A stretch of DNA of 64,000 bases from Mariniblastus sp964414815 (lineage in GTDB: Bacteria > Planctomycetota > Planctomycetia > Pirellulales > Pirellulaceae). Below, piece by piece: positions 53,313 to 62,533 of the stretch (position 1 is its first letter; the number at the start of each line of letters is the position of its first letter). Under the pieces are notes generated by a model that saw only the letters and a list, made by a program, of their open reading frames with translations, had not been told where the DNA came from and did not search any database. Position numbers and translations under genes: made by a program. The stretch lies in assembly GCA_964414815.1 (NCBI GenBank), contig CAYPXY010000024.1, positions 1 to 64,000 of the forward strand, written 5' to 3'.

Positions 53313-54299
53313 ATGCCATTGGGAATCAAAGCGATTGTCGATTTTGCCTTTAAGAAGATATTTGGCAGCCCGGAGAATGTCGTTGCATTGATCGGGTTGC
53401 TCAATGCGATTCTGCGATTGCTGCATCCGATTGTCCATGTGGAGATCCTGAATCCGTTCAGCTACAAGGAGTTTGAGACCGAGAAGCTGGTCGTGCTGGA
53501 TATCAAGGCTCGTGATTCACTGGGGCGCTGGTTCAATATCGAGATGCAGGTCGCACCGGTGGTAGGGTTGCTGGGGAGGCTGGTTTACTATGTCAGCAAG
53601 ATGTTTGCGGACCAACTGTCTATGGGAGGAAAGTACGAGACGCTACGGCCTGCAATTTCGATTTGCCTGCTTTCGAATCCGCTGTTTCCGGACACCGATC
53701 AGGCCCACCATCGTTTCGAGATGGTGGATCGGGAGAGTGGCCGCAAGCTGGAAAATGCAATCGAAGTACACACTGTAGAGTTGCCGAAGTATAATCTGGA
53801 TGAGGCGACCATATCGCTTTCAAGTAAACTGGAGCAGTGGATTTTTTTCCTATTGAGATCGCACGAGTATTCCGCCCAACAGCTACGAGAGCTACTTCCG
53901 GGCATCGAACACCAAACCGCAATCCAGGCGATCGAGACCATTTCACAAAAGACAGAGGACAAAGAGATGTACGATCAACGTGAAAAGGCAATTCGCGATT
54001 ACGAGTGGTTGCTGTCGGGAGCCCTTACCCAAGGTCGCGAGCAAGGTCGCGAGCAAGGTCGCGAAGAAGGTCGCGAAGAAGGGCGTGAAGAAGGGCGTGA
54101 AGAGGGGCGTGAAGAGGGTATCGAGATAGGTCGTGTAGAAGGTCGCGAGGAAGGCAAGTTTACCGGTCGAATTCAATTGCTGCAGGAATTGCTTGGCGAA
54201 CATCCCTCAGCGGATGAGGACCTCAGGAAGATGTCCATGCAGGAATTGTCAGATTTGCTCGCAACGCTTCAAACCCGCATGCGAAACCGAAAAGCTTAG
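53313..54299 (+). CDS. Rpn-family PD-(D/E)XK nuclease, copy 1
   Basis: A 328-residue protein of the Rpn/YhgA-like group (recombination-promoting nucleases). The core is PLGIKAIVDFAFKKIFGSPEN, then VLDIKARDSLGRWFNIEMQ with the acidic and Glu-x-Gln residues of the PD-(D/E)XK active site. The C-terminal linker consists of ten or so tetrapeptides of type GREE/GREQ (residues about 240-283), followed by a short helical end. The ATG at 53313 matches the start of the second copy; a GTG at 53301 is possible. It is about 95% identical by eye to 61467-62465. Confidence 0.9.
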   Translation: MPLGIKAIVDFAFKKIFGSPENVVALIGLLNAILRLLHPIVHVEILNPFSYKEFETEKLVVLDIKARDSLGRWFNIEMQVAPVVGLLGRLVYYVSKMFADQLSMGGKYETLRPAISICLLSNPLFPDTDQAHHRFEMVDRESGRKLENAIEVHTVELPKYNLDEATISLSSKLEQWIFFLLRSHEYSAQQLRELLPGIEHQTAIQAIETISQKTEDKEMYDQREKAIRDYEWLLSGALTQGREQGREQGREEGREEGREEGREEGREEGIEIGRVEGREEGKFTGRIQLLQELLGEHPSADEDLRKMSMQELSDLLATLQTRMRNRKA

Positions 54300-54421
54300 G
54301 GTGCGTAATGAGCTCAGGAATGGTTCAGTATCGTTGTCGATGGCTTGCGAACTTGGCCGGATTTTAACAAACTAACCAGACCCAACCTGCAACCTGTCAC
54401 TCAAAACCATCCGGAGTTTCC

Positions 54422-55435
54422 ATGTCGTTTCCTGTCCTGCAATTCATCCTCAAGAACTACAAGAACTTTAATGCGCGTGTTACGCGGGACGCGCTGCTGA
54501 GCTACTGGAAGCATCTTGAAGCCGGCGGCAAGATGTTCTGGACCCTGGCCGGAGCGATGTCGTCGGCGCAGTTGGGCATCACGCTCGCCCCCGCGATCCG
54601 CGAAGGAATCATTCACGGTATTTCTTCAACGGGGGCAAATCTCGAAGAGTCCCTGTTTCGGCTGGTCGCCAATGACAGCTATGTCGACTTCCCCGAGTAT
54701 CGCTATTTCAAAAAATCGGACGATACGAAAATCCTGAAAGACCGTATGCGGCGGGTGACGGATACCAGCATTCCCGAGGACGAAGCTTTTCGAGCGGTTG
54801 AAAAGTTTATCGTTCCAATGTGGGAGAATGCGACCAAGAACGACACGCGAAAATTCTGGCACGAGTACTTTTATGACATGATACTCAAGCTTCCGGCGAA
54901 GCTCCATGAAGGTGCGGCCAACGAGTCGTGGCTGTTGGCGGCCGCGAAAGCAAACTTGCCGATTGTCGTTCCCGGTTACGAAGATTCGACGTTTGGAAAC
55001 ATCTTTGCATCGCATGTGAAGCTGGGCGAATGCTCGGCCCTGATTATCAAATCGGGAATCGAGTACATGGCCGAGTTCTACGATCAGTACAACGAGCTTT
55101 CCAAAGGGGCCGGAGTCGGCTTCTTTCAGATCGGCGGTGGCATCGCAGGTGACTTTCCGATCTGTGTCGTGCCTTCGATCAAGTACGATCTGCAAAAGAA
55201 AGTCAAACCGTGGGCTTACTTCTGTCAAATTTCCGATTCGACGACTTCATTTGGGTCCTATTCGGGTGCAACGCCGAACGAGAAAATCACTTGGGACAAG
55301 CTGACCGAAAAAACGCCGATGTACGTGATCGAATCCGACGCCACGATCGTCGCCCCGCTGATCCTGACGGCCCTGCTGGAATGCAAACAAGCGCCCCAAG
55401 AAGCGAATAAACTGATCGCGAAGCACGGCAGCTAA
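54422..55435 (+). CDS. Deoxyhypusine synthase-like enzyme
   Basis: A 337-residue NAD-dependent enzyme of the deoxyhypusine synthase family. Features are ISSTGANLEESLFRLVAND (NAD/spermidine region), PIVVPGYEDSTFGNIF, GGGIAGDFPICVVP, YSGATPNEKITWDKL with the likely catalytic Lys, and ESDATIVAPLILTALLE. Bacteria lack eIF5A, so in bacterial members the acceptor is usually a polyamine (homospermidine synthase activity) or another protein. It lies alone between an rpn gene and the REP cluster. Confidence 0.88.
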   Translation: MSFPVLQFILKNYKNFNARVTRDALLSYWKHLEAGGKMFWTLAGAMSSAQLGITLAPAIREGIIHGISSTGANLEESLFRLVANDSYVDFPEYRYFKKSDDTKILKDRMRRVTDTSIPEDEAFRAVEKFIVPMWENATKNDTRKFWHEYFYDMILKLPAKLHEGAANESWLLAAAKANLPIVVPGYEDSTFGNIFASHVKLGECSALIIKSGIEYMAEFYDQYNELSKGAGVGFFQIGGGIAGDFPICVVPSIKYDLQKKVKPWAYFCQISDSTTSFGSYSGATPNEKITWDKLTEKTPMYVIESDATIVAPLILTALLECKQAPQEANKLIAKHGS

Positions 55436-55746
55436 GGCGACCGGCAGGTTTATGTAGCCGAGCCTATCCGAGACGTGCAAACGGTATAGAAGTCGGTGTA
55501 TAGAAATCGGCGTACCGATGTCGGTTTGGGCTATAGCCATTTCCTGGTGGGTGCCACAGTGCTTGATTATCGCACCCAGTGTATTCCTCACGCTCTGCGT
55601 GAGGAACCTCCACAAGGAGCCTTCGAGCCCATCCGAAAACGTAGTCCTCTTGCTCCGCGAGTTGAAAATGTCCTCTCGCGGAGCGAGAGGACTACACTCG
55701 GAGCGAGAGGACTACATTCATTCGGTCAACGGCTTTCTACATTCGG
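55436..55746. repeat. REP-like hairpin cluster, left of RAYT
   Basis: No gene. Hairpins with TCT/TCC or GGA loops: TTCCTCACGC-TCT-GCGTGAGGAA (55584-55606) and GTCCTCTCGC-GGA-GCGAGAGGAC (55670-55692), plus a degenerate one at about 55643-55664 and a half copy at 55699-55712. The right end has a tandem repeat of CATTCGGTCAACGGCTTT (about 55716-55755). Their GCTCCGC/GCGGAGC core is shared with hairpins right of the transposase gene. Confidence 0.85.
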
Positions 55747-56409
55747 TCAACAGCTTTCGGGTAGGATCTTACTGTAATGGATGAACTCGCCAGGCGATAA
55801 GTGAGCGCGACGAGGGTTGTCGGCGCAATACTCCCGCAGCCAATCGAACTGCTCCGTTGAGCGTACCAGATGATCGAAGCCATCTTGTTGCCAGAAACGG
55901 CCGCGCCGTTCCAAACGTCGATTAATCTGGGTCGCCATAAAGTGCTTCCACGATTCGCACTGCCGCAGCATACATTCGTCGTTGGGAAACGCAACCAGAA
56001 TGTGGACGTGATTGGGCATCACAACAAAGTCGGTCAACTGGTAGCGATCTCCGTCGAAATGTAGCAGGCTGTTGGCGACCTCGGCCGCCAGCTCGGGTCG
56101 GCGCAGCACACAGGCTCCGTGGCATTCATCGAGATGGTCGTTCCAGCGATCCGAGAGAAGCAACTGCAATTCGCGGACGAATGGCGGCCCCAGCTGTTCC
56201 ACTTGCCCGCGCCAGTCCGAGTTTGGATTGATGCCGTGCTGGATCAACCATGCGTCGCGAGCCCCCTGCCAGGACTCCACGACAGCGCGGGGGAGCGAAT
56301 CCCAGGTGCGCCAGGTGATGAATGTGATAGTGCCCGCCTGTGACCAATGAGGCAATCGTCGCCACATGACGGAGTAATCCTGCTGGGGATCAAACGGCTG
56401 AATTTCCAT
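55747..56409 (-). CDS. RAYT (REP-associated tyrosine transposase)
   Basis: A 220-residue Y1_Tnp protein, started at 56409 (MEIQPFDPQQDYSVMW). A longer frame from 56523 begins within a REP hairpin. It has the HUH motif VVMPNHVHILVAF and the catalytic Tyr region LREYCADNPRRAHL. Proteins of this group bind and cut single-stranded REP hairpins. The gene is surrounded on both sides by REP-like palindromes, as in REPtrons. No terminal repeats typical of a complete insertion sequence were seen, so the element is probably domesticated. Confidence 0.9.
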   Translation of the reverse strand: MEIQPFDPQQDYSVMWRRLPHWSQAGTITFITWRTWDSLPRAVVESWQGARDAWLIQHGINPNSDWRGQVEQLGPPFVRELQLLLSDRWNDHLDECHGACVLRRPELAAEVANSLLHFDGDRYQLTDFVVMPNHVHILVAFPNDECMLRQCESWKHFMATQINRRLERRGRFWQQDGFDHLVRSTEQFDWLREYCADNPRRAHLSPGEFIHYSKILPESC

Positions 56410-56823
56410 TGGGGCGTCTCCGAGGAGTCGTGTAGTTGGAGTGTAGTAGGGTAGGAGTGTAGTTGAGTGTAGTTGAGTGTAGTTGAGTGTAGTTGTCACG
56501 CTCCGCGTGACAAACTTCTTCACGCGGAGCGTGAAGATTACACTTTATGAAGATTACGCTTTATGACAAGCACACTCTATCACCCATACACTCTATCACC
56601 CATACACAGTAATACCGAAATCTTTGCGTTCATCAGCTGCAGCAACAGCACTTCACCGACGGCGCGGAGTTTTTGGCTCTGGAATACGAGTGTGCGAAGC
56701 TGTTCCATTTAGGAGTGTATTCATCACGCTCCGCGTGATGAATGTCCTCTCGCGGAGCGAGAGGAGTACACTTCGCCAGCGTATTGAGAAACGGCGCGGC
56801 CGCATCGACCAAGGCCTGATAAT
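56410..56823. repeat. REP-like hairpin cluster, right of RAYT
   Basis: No gene. Four units of GTGTAGTTGA (56457-56496) are followed by hairpins GTCACGC-TCC-GCGTGAC (56495-56511) and CTTCACGC-GGA-GCGTGAAG (56518-56536). Further right are ATTCATCACGC-TCC-GCGTGATGAAT (56719-56743) and CCTCTCGC-GGA-GCGAGAGG (56746-56764). ACACTCTATCACCCAT is repeated in tandem at about 56572-56604. TCC and GGA loops alternate in inverted pairs, as in BIME elements. Confidence 0.85.
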
Positions 56824-57081
56824 TTAAAAGAGCCTGCACAACGCGACCAACAGAAGCAGTGCAACCAGGAGAAGGCCAGCACATCCTGTGCTTTCATTGG
56901 CAAGTTGGAATTTCTCGGGGGATTGTTCCTTGAGCCGATTTGTGAGTTCCTCAATAAATGCTTTTGATTCTTTGAGACCCAGCCCCGTTGCTTCCTTGTA
57001 TACTTTGATTGCAGCGATTTTGCTTCCCGCAAAAATATGATCGAGTACATCGCTCATTTGGTCTTCGGTCAAGTCGTTCAT
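56824..57081 (-). CDS. Membrane-anchored L7/L12 C-terminal-like protein
   Basis: An 85-residue protein. Residues about 15-50 (AGSKIAAIKVYKEATGLGLKESKAFIEEL) closely resemble the C-terminal domain of ribosomal protein bL12, which recruits translation factors. A C-terminal membrane helix (about 66-84, CAGLLLVALLLLVALCRLF) follows a short linker. Small membrane-tethered L12-like domains are found in planctomycetes and some other bacteria, but their role is unknown to me. It lies between the REP cluster and the sulfatase gene. Confidence 0.75.
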   Translation of the reverse strand: MNDLTEDQMSDVLDHIFAGSKIAAIKVYKEATGLGLKESKAFIEELTNRLKEQSPEKFQLANESTGCAGLLLVALLLLVALCRLF

Positions 57082-57336
57082 GGTTCAAACCATTCTCGCA
57101 ACTGGGGCAATGAACTCGGTCGGGAATTGGGATTTTAATGGGTCACAGGCATGCGATCAAGCAGTTTCAGGTTGTACTTGCGCCGCTCCAGGGATCGTCG
57201 AGTTCGAATTCATTGTACAATCCTCTTCGCTGAGATAGAGAAACCAGTAGACGTGCTATCTCAATAACGGTTGCGATTCTTTCCATTTAATAGCGGTTGA
57301 TCCTGAATTCCACTGAGCTAGAATCCATATTTGTTT

Positions 57337-58863
57337 ATGACCAAGATTATCAAGCGAATATTGTTTGCGAACTTTTTTTCCAGGCTACTATTGCTGGTCG
57401 CATGTGGCTTTGTCGCCAGCGGTCTGGTTGCAGCTCAGGAAACGCCAACCACAGTCCCTACCAAAAAGCCGAACATTGTGTTCATTTTGGCCGATGATCT
57501 GGGCTATCGGGAGTTGGGTTGTTTTGGCCAGCAGAAAATCAAGACGCCGCATCTGGACCGACTGGCTGAGCAGGGTATGAGATTGACTCAGCACTATAGC
57601 GGCAGCCCGGTCTGTGCGCCGTCGCGCTGTGTTCTGATGACGGGCAAGGATTCCGGGCACTCGTTCGTCAGAGACAACATCGAGGTTCAACCAGAGGGCC
57701 AACAACCCATCGCGGACGCCGAAGTGACGCTGGCTGAATTGATGTTGGCTGAAGGTTATTCCACGGGTGCGTTTGGAAAATGGGGCCTGGGTGCACCGGG
57801 CTCGGAGGGCGAGCCACTTCGGCAAGGTTTCCAGCGGTTCTTCGGATATAACTGTCAGCGCCACGCCCACAGTTTCTATCCCTCCTATTTGTGGGATGAT
57901 AACGAACGCATCGAACTGAACAATCGGCCGCCCGTGCCCCCCCGCACTCCATTGCCGGTCGGAGCGGATCCAGCCGATCCACAAAGCTATGAAATCTTCA
58001 AAGGCCAGGACTACGCGCCTCAGCGATATCATGAGCAGGCGCTGCGTTTCGTCCGCGAGCATCGCGATGGTCCGTTTTTTCTCTACTATCCCACCATTCT
58101 TCCGCACGTCGCCCTCCATGTGCCCGATGAAGAACTGAAACCGTATCTGGCGTTGGGATGGAACGATTCGCCCTTCACGGCTGCCACACACGGCTATACG
58201 CCTCACTATACACCTCGTGCTGCTTACGCGGCGATGATCAGCTACATGGATCGCCAAATGGGTGAGCTGTTCGCGTTGCTCGATGAGTTGCAGTTGACGG
58301 ACAACACCCTGATTATTTTCACTTCAGACAATGGAACGACTCATGGAGCCGGAGGTGTCGATTACGCTTTCTTCGACAGCACGGGTGAGCTGCGTGGTAT
58401 GAAGGGATCCGTCTACGAGGGCGGTGTCCGCGTGCCGACCGTGGTGCGCTGGCCGGGCAAAGTCCCTCCCGGGTCGTCCAGTGATTTCATTTGTGGCTTC
58501 GAGGATTGGATGCCAACCTTGCTGGAAGCCGTCGAAGCTGGCGGCTCGGTTCCCGAGGGAACAAACGGCATTAGTCTGCTTCCCACGCTACTTGGCCAGT
58601 CGCAACCGGAACGGAAACTTCTCTATCGGGAGTTTCCAGGGTACGGAGGACAGCAGTCGATCCGGATGGGGGACTGGAAAGCCGTACGCCAGAACATGAA
58701 TCGAGGGAACCTTGCGATCGAGTTGTACAACATCCGGGACGATATCTCCGAGCAGCACAATGTGGCTGACCAGCACCCCGAGCGCGTCGCCGAGTTTGAA
58801 TCGCTGATGAAGCGTTGGCGAACGGCTTCGGATCTCTATCCACTACGGCCCCTCGATCCGTAG
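57337..58863 (+). CDS. Exported sulfatase (formylglycine type)
   Basis: 508 residues from ATG 57337, with a signal peptide (about 6-33, ending GLVAAQ). The sulfatase domain has NIVFILADDLGYRELGCFGQ (metal Asp pair) and SGSPVCAPSRCVLMTGK, where the Cys in C-x-P-S-R is oxidised to formylglycine. DNGTTHGAGG and the late GDWKAVRQN block fit the arylsulfatase A-like group. It probably removes sulfate esters from polysaccharides outside the cytoplasm. The SGNH hydrolase gene starts 6 bp after its stop. Confidence 0.95.
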   Translation: MTKIIKRILFANFFSRLLLLVACGFVASGLVAAQETPTTVPTKKPNIVFILADDLGYRELGCFGQQKIKTPHLDRLAEQGMRLTQHYSGSPVCAPSRCVLMTGKDSGHSFVRDNIEVQPEGQQPIADAEVTLAELMLAEGYSTGAFGKWGLGAPGSEGEPLRQGFQRFFGYNCQRHAHSFYPSYLWDDNERIELNNRPPVPPRTPLPVGADPADPQSYEIFKGQDYAPQRYHEQALRFVREHRDGPFFLYYPTILPHVALHVPDEELKPYLALGWNDSPFTAATHGYTPHYTPRAAYAAMISYMDRQMGELFALLDELQLTDNTLIIFTSDNGTTHGAGGVDYAFFDSTGELRGMKGSVYEGGVRVPTVVRWPGKVPPGSSSDFICGFEDWMPTLLEAVEAGGSVPEGTNGISLLPTLLGQSQPERKLLYREFPGYGGQQSIRMGDWKAVRQNMNRGNLAIELYNIRDDISEQHNVADQHPERVAEFESLMKRWRTASDLYPLRPLDP

Positions 58864-58869
58864 AATTTT

Positions 58870-59688
58870 ATGATGGAAATGACAACAATGAAATATGGAA
58901 TGAGTTGGCCGCTCGTGGTTGGACTATGGATCATCGCCATTTCAGCGGTCGATCCGGTCGATGCTCAAGTCGCCGCTTTACCGCAGAATGCAAATGCGAA
59001 TGCAAAAGCCGACGAATGGCTCTCGGAGCATCTGGACAGTATTCGCGAGGCCACGATCGCTCGCTGGGAAAACGAGATTCGTAAACTGGAACAGCGAGAT
59101 CGGGATGAGGTGGATCCGGAGGACGGTATCCTGCTGTTGGGCAGCAGCAGTATTCGGCTCTGGCGATCAGTGGCCGAAGACTTGGCTCCCTATTCAGTGA
59201 TTGAGCGAGGTTTTGGAGGTTCAAGGTTTTCGGACCTTGCCATTTTTTCTGAGCGACTGATTTTGCCTCATACGTTTCGAGCGGTCATCATTTTTGTCGC
59301 CAATGATGTGACCGGCGGGCCTGACGATCGTACCCCGGACCAAGTCCGCGAATTGTGTCGCTACATCGTTCAAGCAGTGCGTCGCCACAACGATCAGGCG
59401 CCGATCTTTCTGGTGGAGGTTACCCCGACGGAGGCAAGGTTTGCGGTGTGGCCGAAAATTCGTGAGGTCAATGCCCAATTGCGAGAGCTTTGCTTTCAAG
59501 AGCCCAATCTGCATTTCGTCGAAACCGCAGAGAGCTATTTGACGTTCGACAATCAGCCGCGGCCTGAACTATTTACCGACGACAAGCTGCATCAGAACGA
59601 AGAAGGTTATCGTCTGTGGGGAAACTTGATTCGCAGTGAACTGGATCAGGTTTTATTGCCTGCTTTGTCGGCAACGAGGAATGAATGA
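58870..59688 (+). CDS. Exported SGNH/GDSL-family hydrolase
   Basis: A 272-residue protein with a signal peptide (about 12-33, ending VDAQ). The SGNH blocks are GILLLGSSSIRLW (block I Ser), ERGFGGSRFSDL (block II Gly), IIFVANDVTGG (block III Asn) and DDKLHQNEEGY (block V Asp/His). Such enzymes are often carbohydrate esterases. The 6-bp spacing to the sulfatase suggests one transcript and a shared polysaccharide substrate. The Met pair MMEM at the start leaves the exact initiation codon open. Confidence 0.88.
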   Translation: MMEMTTMKYGMSWPLVVGLWIIAISAVDPVDAQVAALPQNANANAKADEWLSEHLDSIREATIARWENEIRKLEQRDRDEVDPEDGILLLGSSSIRLWRSVAEDLAPYSVIERGFGGSRFSDLAIFSERLILPHTFRAVIIFVANDVTGGPDDRTPDQVRELCRYIVQAVRRHNDQAPIFLVEVTPTEARFAVWPKIREVNAQLRELCFQEPNLHFVETAESYLTFDNQPRPELFTDDKLHQNEEGYRLWGNLIRSELDQVLLPALSATRNE

Positions 59689-59726
59689 TCCCGTGAAAGG
59701 TTGCGTACGTTTTTACTGCGGTAGCC

Positions 59727-61256
59727 CTACCGGATGGCATCAAATGTTTCTCGTTGTTCGTTGTTTAGCAGTTCATGGATCTGGTGGACAGTGTCTGCTT
59801 CCAGTTCCGCGAGTCGGTCCTTGGCGTCCTGCTCGGCTACTTCAAATTTCTGATCGGCTTGCTGAATCACCTCTTCGATGGATGTTGTCTGGGGTCCGGA
59901 GAGCCCCAGTTCTTTGCAAAGGCGGTTGGCCAAAAACGCTCGGGCACCTTTTGTAGTGATTTCGTAGCCGAGCCGATTCTCCAGCAAAATTTGTTGTTGT
60001 TTATTATTAAGGATCCCATGGGCTTCCTTGGATTTTTCAAAAAAGTCCTTTTTCAAATTTGAGCGAGCCCCCATTCCAAGAACCTTTCCAGCCGTCCCGG
60101 ATTTCTCATCTCGTGTGAGGAAATCAAAGGCTTTCTCGAGAAACGCCTGCTTGATTTGGTCCAGTTCATCCTCCTGGCTTTCGGTAAGCTCGATTCCCCA
60201 GAGATACCACGACCCTCCAATGAGAGGAAGCCAATCAAGATCCAGACCGAAACGTCCGTTTGAAGAGTCGTCATACAGTTCCAGTTCTACTACCTTCGAA
60301 TTGTCGTCGAAACGGAAGCAGTAAATCCTGTCGCTGACCAATGCTTTTTCATCTTTCCATTTGATGTACGAACGAGCACTACCACCGCCGATTTCGTAGT
60401 GGTCTTGTATGCTTCTTGCTTTGGGCTGGTGAGCGATTCGTTCACGATAATCGGTGATGATTTGCTGAACTTGTTCTTTCTGCGAATCGGTCAGGTGGGA
60501 TAGGGCGGCTTCCCAAAGTACCTTCCTTGCGTCCTGCTTCGTCGATTTAGCCAGAATTTTTTTATGGCGGTCATCGAATTGCTGGATCAGCTTGTTGAAG
60601 GCCGCCGCCTGGCGGTCATCAAGCCCCAATACGGACCAGACAGAAAAAAGTGAAAAAGCTGATAGCCCTCTATGCGAGATTTGCCCCTTTGCCAAAGTGC
60701 GATGCTGATCGGTTGTCAGGACATCGATGGCATGCTTCTCTGCAGCAGTCCGGCAAGCAATCAATTCCATCCGGATACGTTCGATGTGCTCTTGAGGAAT
60801 CTCAAGCGACTTCGTGCCAGATGCACCATCGCTGGTCTCACCCATTTGAGCAATGGTGGATTCAAGGGCCTCTTCCAGGTGGTTCTCGTAATTCTTTTTC
60901 AGGCTTTCCAGTCGAGCGGATTGAGAAGGTTGCAATCTGATTTCGGGCCAATAGGTGTATTGCTCAAAAAAGTTTCCGTATGTTGAAGGGATGGAAGAGA
61001 TGCAGGGGGCCGACACGAGCTCGTGAATCACCGGTGAACCAGTATTTGCAGATGGATCATGATCAACGACCCATAGCAGGCTGTAGGTCGAGCGGTCCAC
61101 CTTATGTTGGATGCTCACGACGCTTCCATCCGGATTTTCGATTGCAGCGACCGTCTCAAAGGTTTGAAATGCCCGTAGAGGAGTCGATGCGAGTTGACAA
61201 AGCAGAACGAATGATACGGCAACAGGTATCTGAAAGAATGAACGCTGGGAAAGCAT
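59727..61256 (-). CDS. Exported Spy-like helical repeat protein, unknown
   Basis: A 509-residue protein with a signal peptide (about 8-30, ending LRAFQ). It contains at least five copies of a Leu-x-x-x-Gln-type helix motif reminiscent of the LTxxQ motif in Spy/CpxP: LTTDQHRTL, LDDRQAAAFNKL, LTDSQKEQVQQI, LTESQEDELDQI and LNNEQRETFDAI. Spacing is irregular. Spy-like proteins are periplasmic chaperones or metal-stress sensors, but this protein is much longer and its role is unknown. Confidence 0.65.
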   Translation of the reverse strand: MLSQRSFFQIPVAVSFVLLCQLASTPLRAFQTFETVAAIENPDGSVVSIQHKVDRSTYSLLWVVDHDPSANTGSPVIHELVSAPCISSIPSTYGNFFEQYTYWPEIRLQPSQSARLESLKKNYENHLEEALESTIAQMGETSDGASGTKSLEIPQEHIERIRMELIACRTAAEKHAIDVLTTDQHRTLAKGQISHRGLSAFSLFSVWSVLGLDDRQAAAFNKLIQQFDDRHKKILAKSTKQDARKVLWEAALSHLTDSQKEQVQQIITDYRERIAHQPKARSIQDHYEIGGGSARSYIKWKDEKALVSDRIYCFRFDDNSKVVELELYDDSSNGRFGLDLDWLPLIGGSWYLWGIELTESQEDELDQIKQAFLEKAFDFLTRDEKSGTAGKVLGMGARSNLKKDFFEKSKEAHGILNNKQQQILLENRLGYEITTKGARAFLANRLCKELGLSGPQTTSIEEVIQQADQKFEVAEQDAKDRLAELEADTVHQIHELLNNEQRETFDAIR

Positions 61257-61466
61257 GATCGTGTCTCGCTACGCTGGGAGAGGGAGTATTGCACTACGAT
61301 TATAGTGGGTGATCGAGCGGCGCACACTCCATCGGTCGGAACGACGGCTCACAATTGCTGCAAGCAGTGCAAGATTTTTCTACAATCAATCGCTAGCAAC
61401 CCCTTGAATTTGTGTTTCAGGCGGGTAGGGTGAATTCATCGGGACAACCACAGAACGGAGTGCGTC

Positions 61467-62465
61467 ATGCCATTGGGAATCAAAGCGATCGTCGATTTTG
61501 CCTTTAAAAAGATATTTGGCAGTCCGGAGAATGTCGTTGCGTTGATCGGGTTACTCAATGCGATTCTGCGGTTGCTGCATCCGATTGTCCATGTGGAGAT
61601 CCTGAATCCCTTCAGCTACAAGGAGTTTGAGACCGAGAAGCTGGTCGTGCTGGATATCAAGGCTCGTGATTCACTGGGGCGCTGGTTCAATATCGAGATG
61701 CAGGTCGCACCGGTGGTAGGGTTGCTGGGGAGGTTGGTTTACTATGTCAGCAAGATGTTTGCGGACCAACTGTCTACGGGAGGAAAATACGAGACGCTGC
61801 GGCCCGCAATTTCGATTTGTCTGCTGTCGAACCCGCTATTTCGGGACACTAATCAGGCTCATCATCGTTTCGAGATGGTGGATCGGGAGAGTGGTCGTAA
61901 GCTGGAAAATGCAATCGAAGTACACACCGTGGAGTTGCCGAAGTATAATCTGGATGAGGCGACCATATCGCGCTCAGGCAAACTGGAGCAGTGGATTTTT
62001 TTCCTGTTGAGATCGCACGAGTATTCCGCCAAGCAACTTCGCGAGTTGCTGCCGGGCATCGAACACCAAACTGCAATCCAGGCGATCGAGACCATTTCAC
62101 AAAAGACAGAGGACAAAGAGATGTACGATCAACGTGAAAAGGCAATCCGCGATTATGAGGGATTGTTGTCGGGAGCCCTTACCCAGGGGCGTGAGGAAGG
62201 GTTCGAGATAGGTCGCGAAGAGGGTCGCGAAGAGGGTCGCGAAGAGGGTCGCGAAGAGGGCCGTCAAGAGGGTCGCGAAGAGGGTCGCGAGCAAGGTCGC
62301 GAGCAAGGTCGTGAAGAGGGCAAGCTTACCGGTCGAATTCAGTTACTGCAGGAATTGCTTGGCCAACATCCCTCAACGGATGAAGACCTCAAAAAGATGT
62401 CCATGCAGGAATTGTCAGATTTACTCGCAGCTCTCCAAGCCCGAATGCGAAACCGAAATACCTGA
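61467..62465 (+). CDS. Rpn-family PD-(D/E)XK nuclease, copy 2
   Basis: A 332-residue near-copy of the gene at 53313, with the same core residues (PLGIKAIVDFAFKKIFG, VLDIKARDSLGRWFNIEMQ). The start ATG is preceded by a leader similar to that of copy 1 (GCTAGCAACCCCTTGAATT, GGGTGAATTCATC). The GREE/GREQ tetrapeptide linker has one more unit than copy 1 and the variant units are in a different order. Copies are in the same orientation, 8.15 kb apart. The proteins differ mainly by conservative substitutions. Confidence 0.9.
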   Translation: MPLGIKAIVDFAFKKIFGSPENVVALIGLLNAILRLLHPIVHVEILNPFSYKEFETEKLVVLDIKARDSLGRWFNIEMQVAPVVGLLGRLVYYVSKMFADQLSTGGKYETLRPAISICLLSNPLFRDTNQAHHRFEMVDRESGRKLENAIEVHTVELPKYNLDEATISRSGKLEQWIFFLLRSHEYSAKQLRELLPGIEHQTAIQAIETISQKTEDKEMYDQREKAIRDYEGLLSGALTQGREEGFEIGREEGREEGREEGREEGRQEGREEGREQGREQGREEGKLTGRIQLLQELLGQHPSTDEDLKKMSMQELSDLLAALQARMRNRNT

Positions 62466-62533
62466 GATGCATGACAGCGATCATGTATGGCCGCAATCGA
62501 TTTTATTAGCGTTTCAGTTGATACCTGTGGACC

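Noticed and set aside
54030..54160. Repetitive GGTCGCGAAGAA tract as a DNA repeat element
   Set aside because: It lies in frame within the rpn gene and encodes the GREE linker, matched in copy 2.
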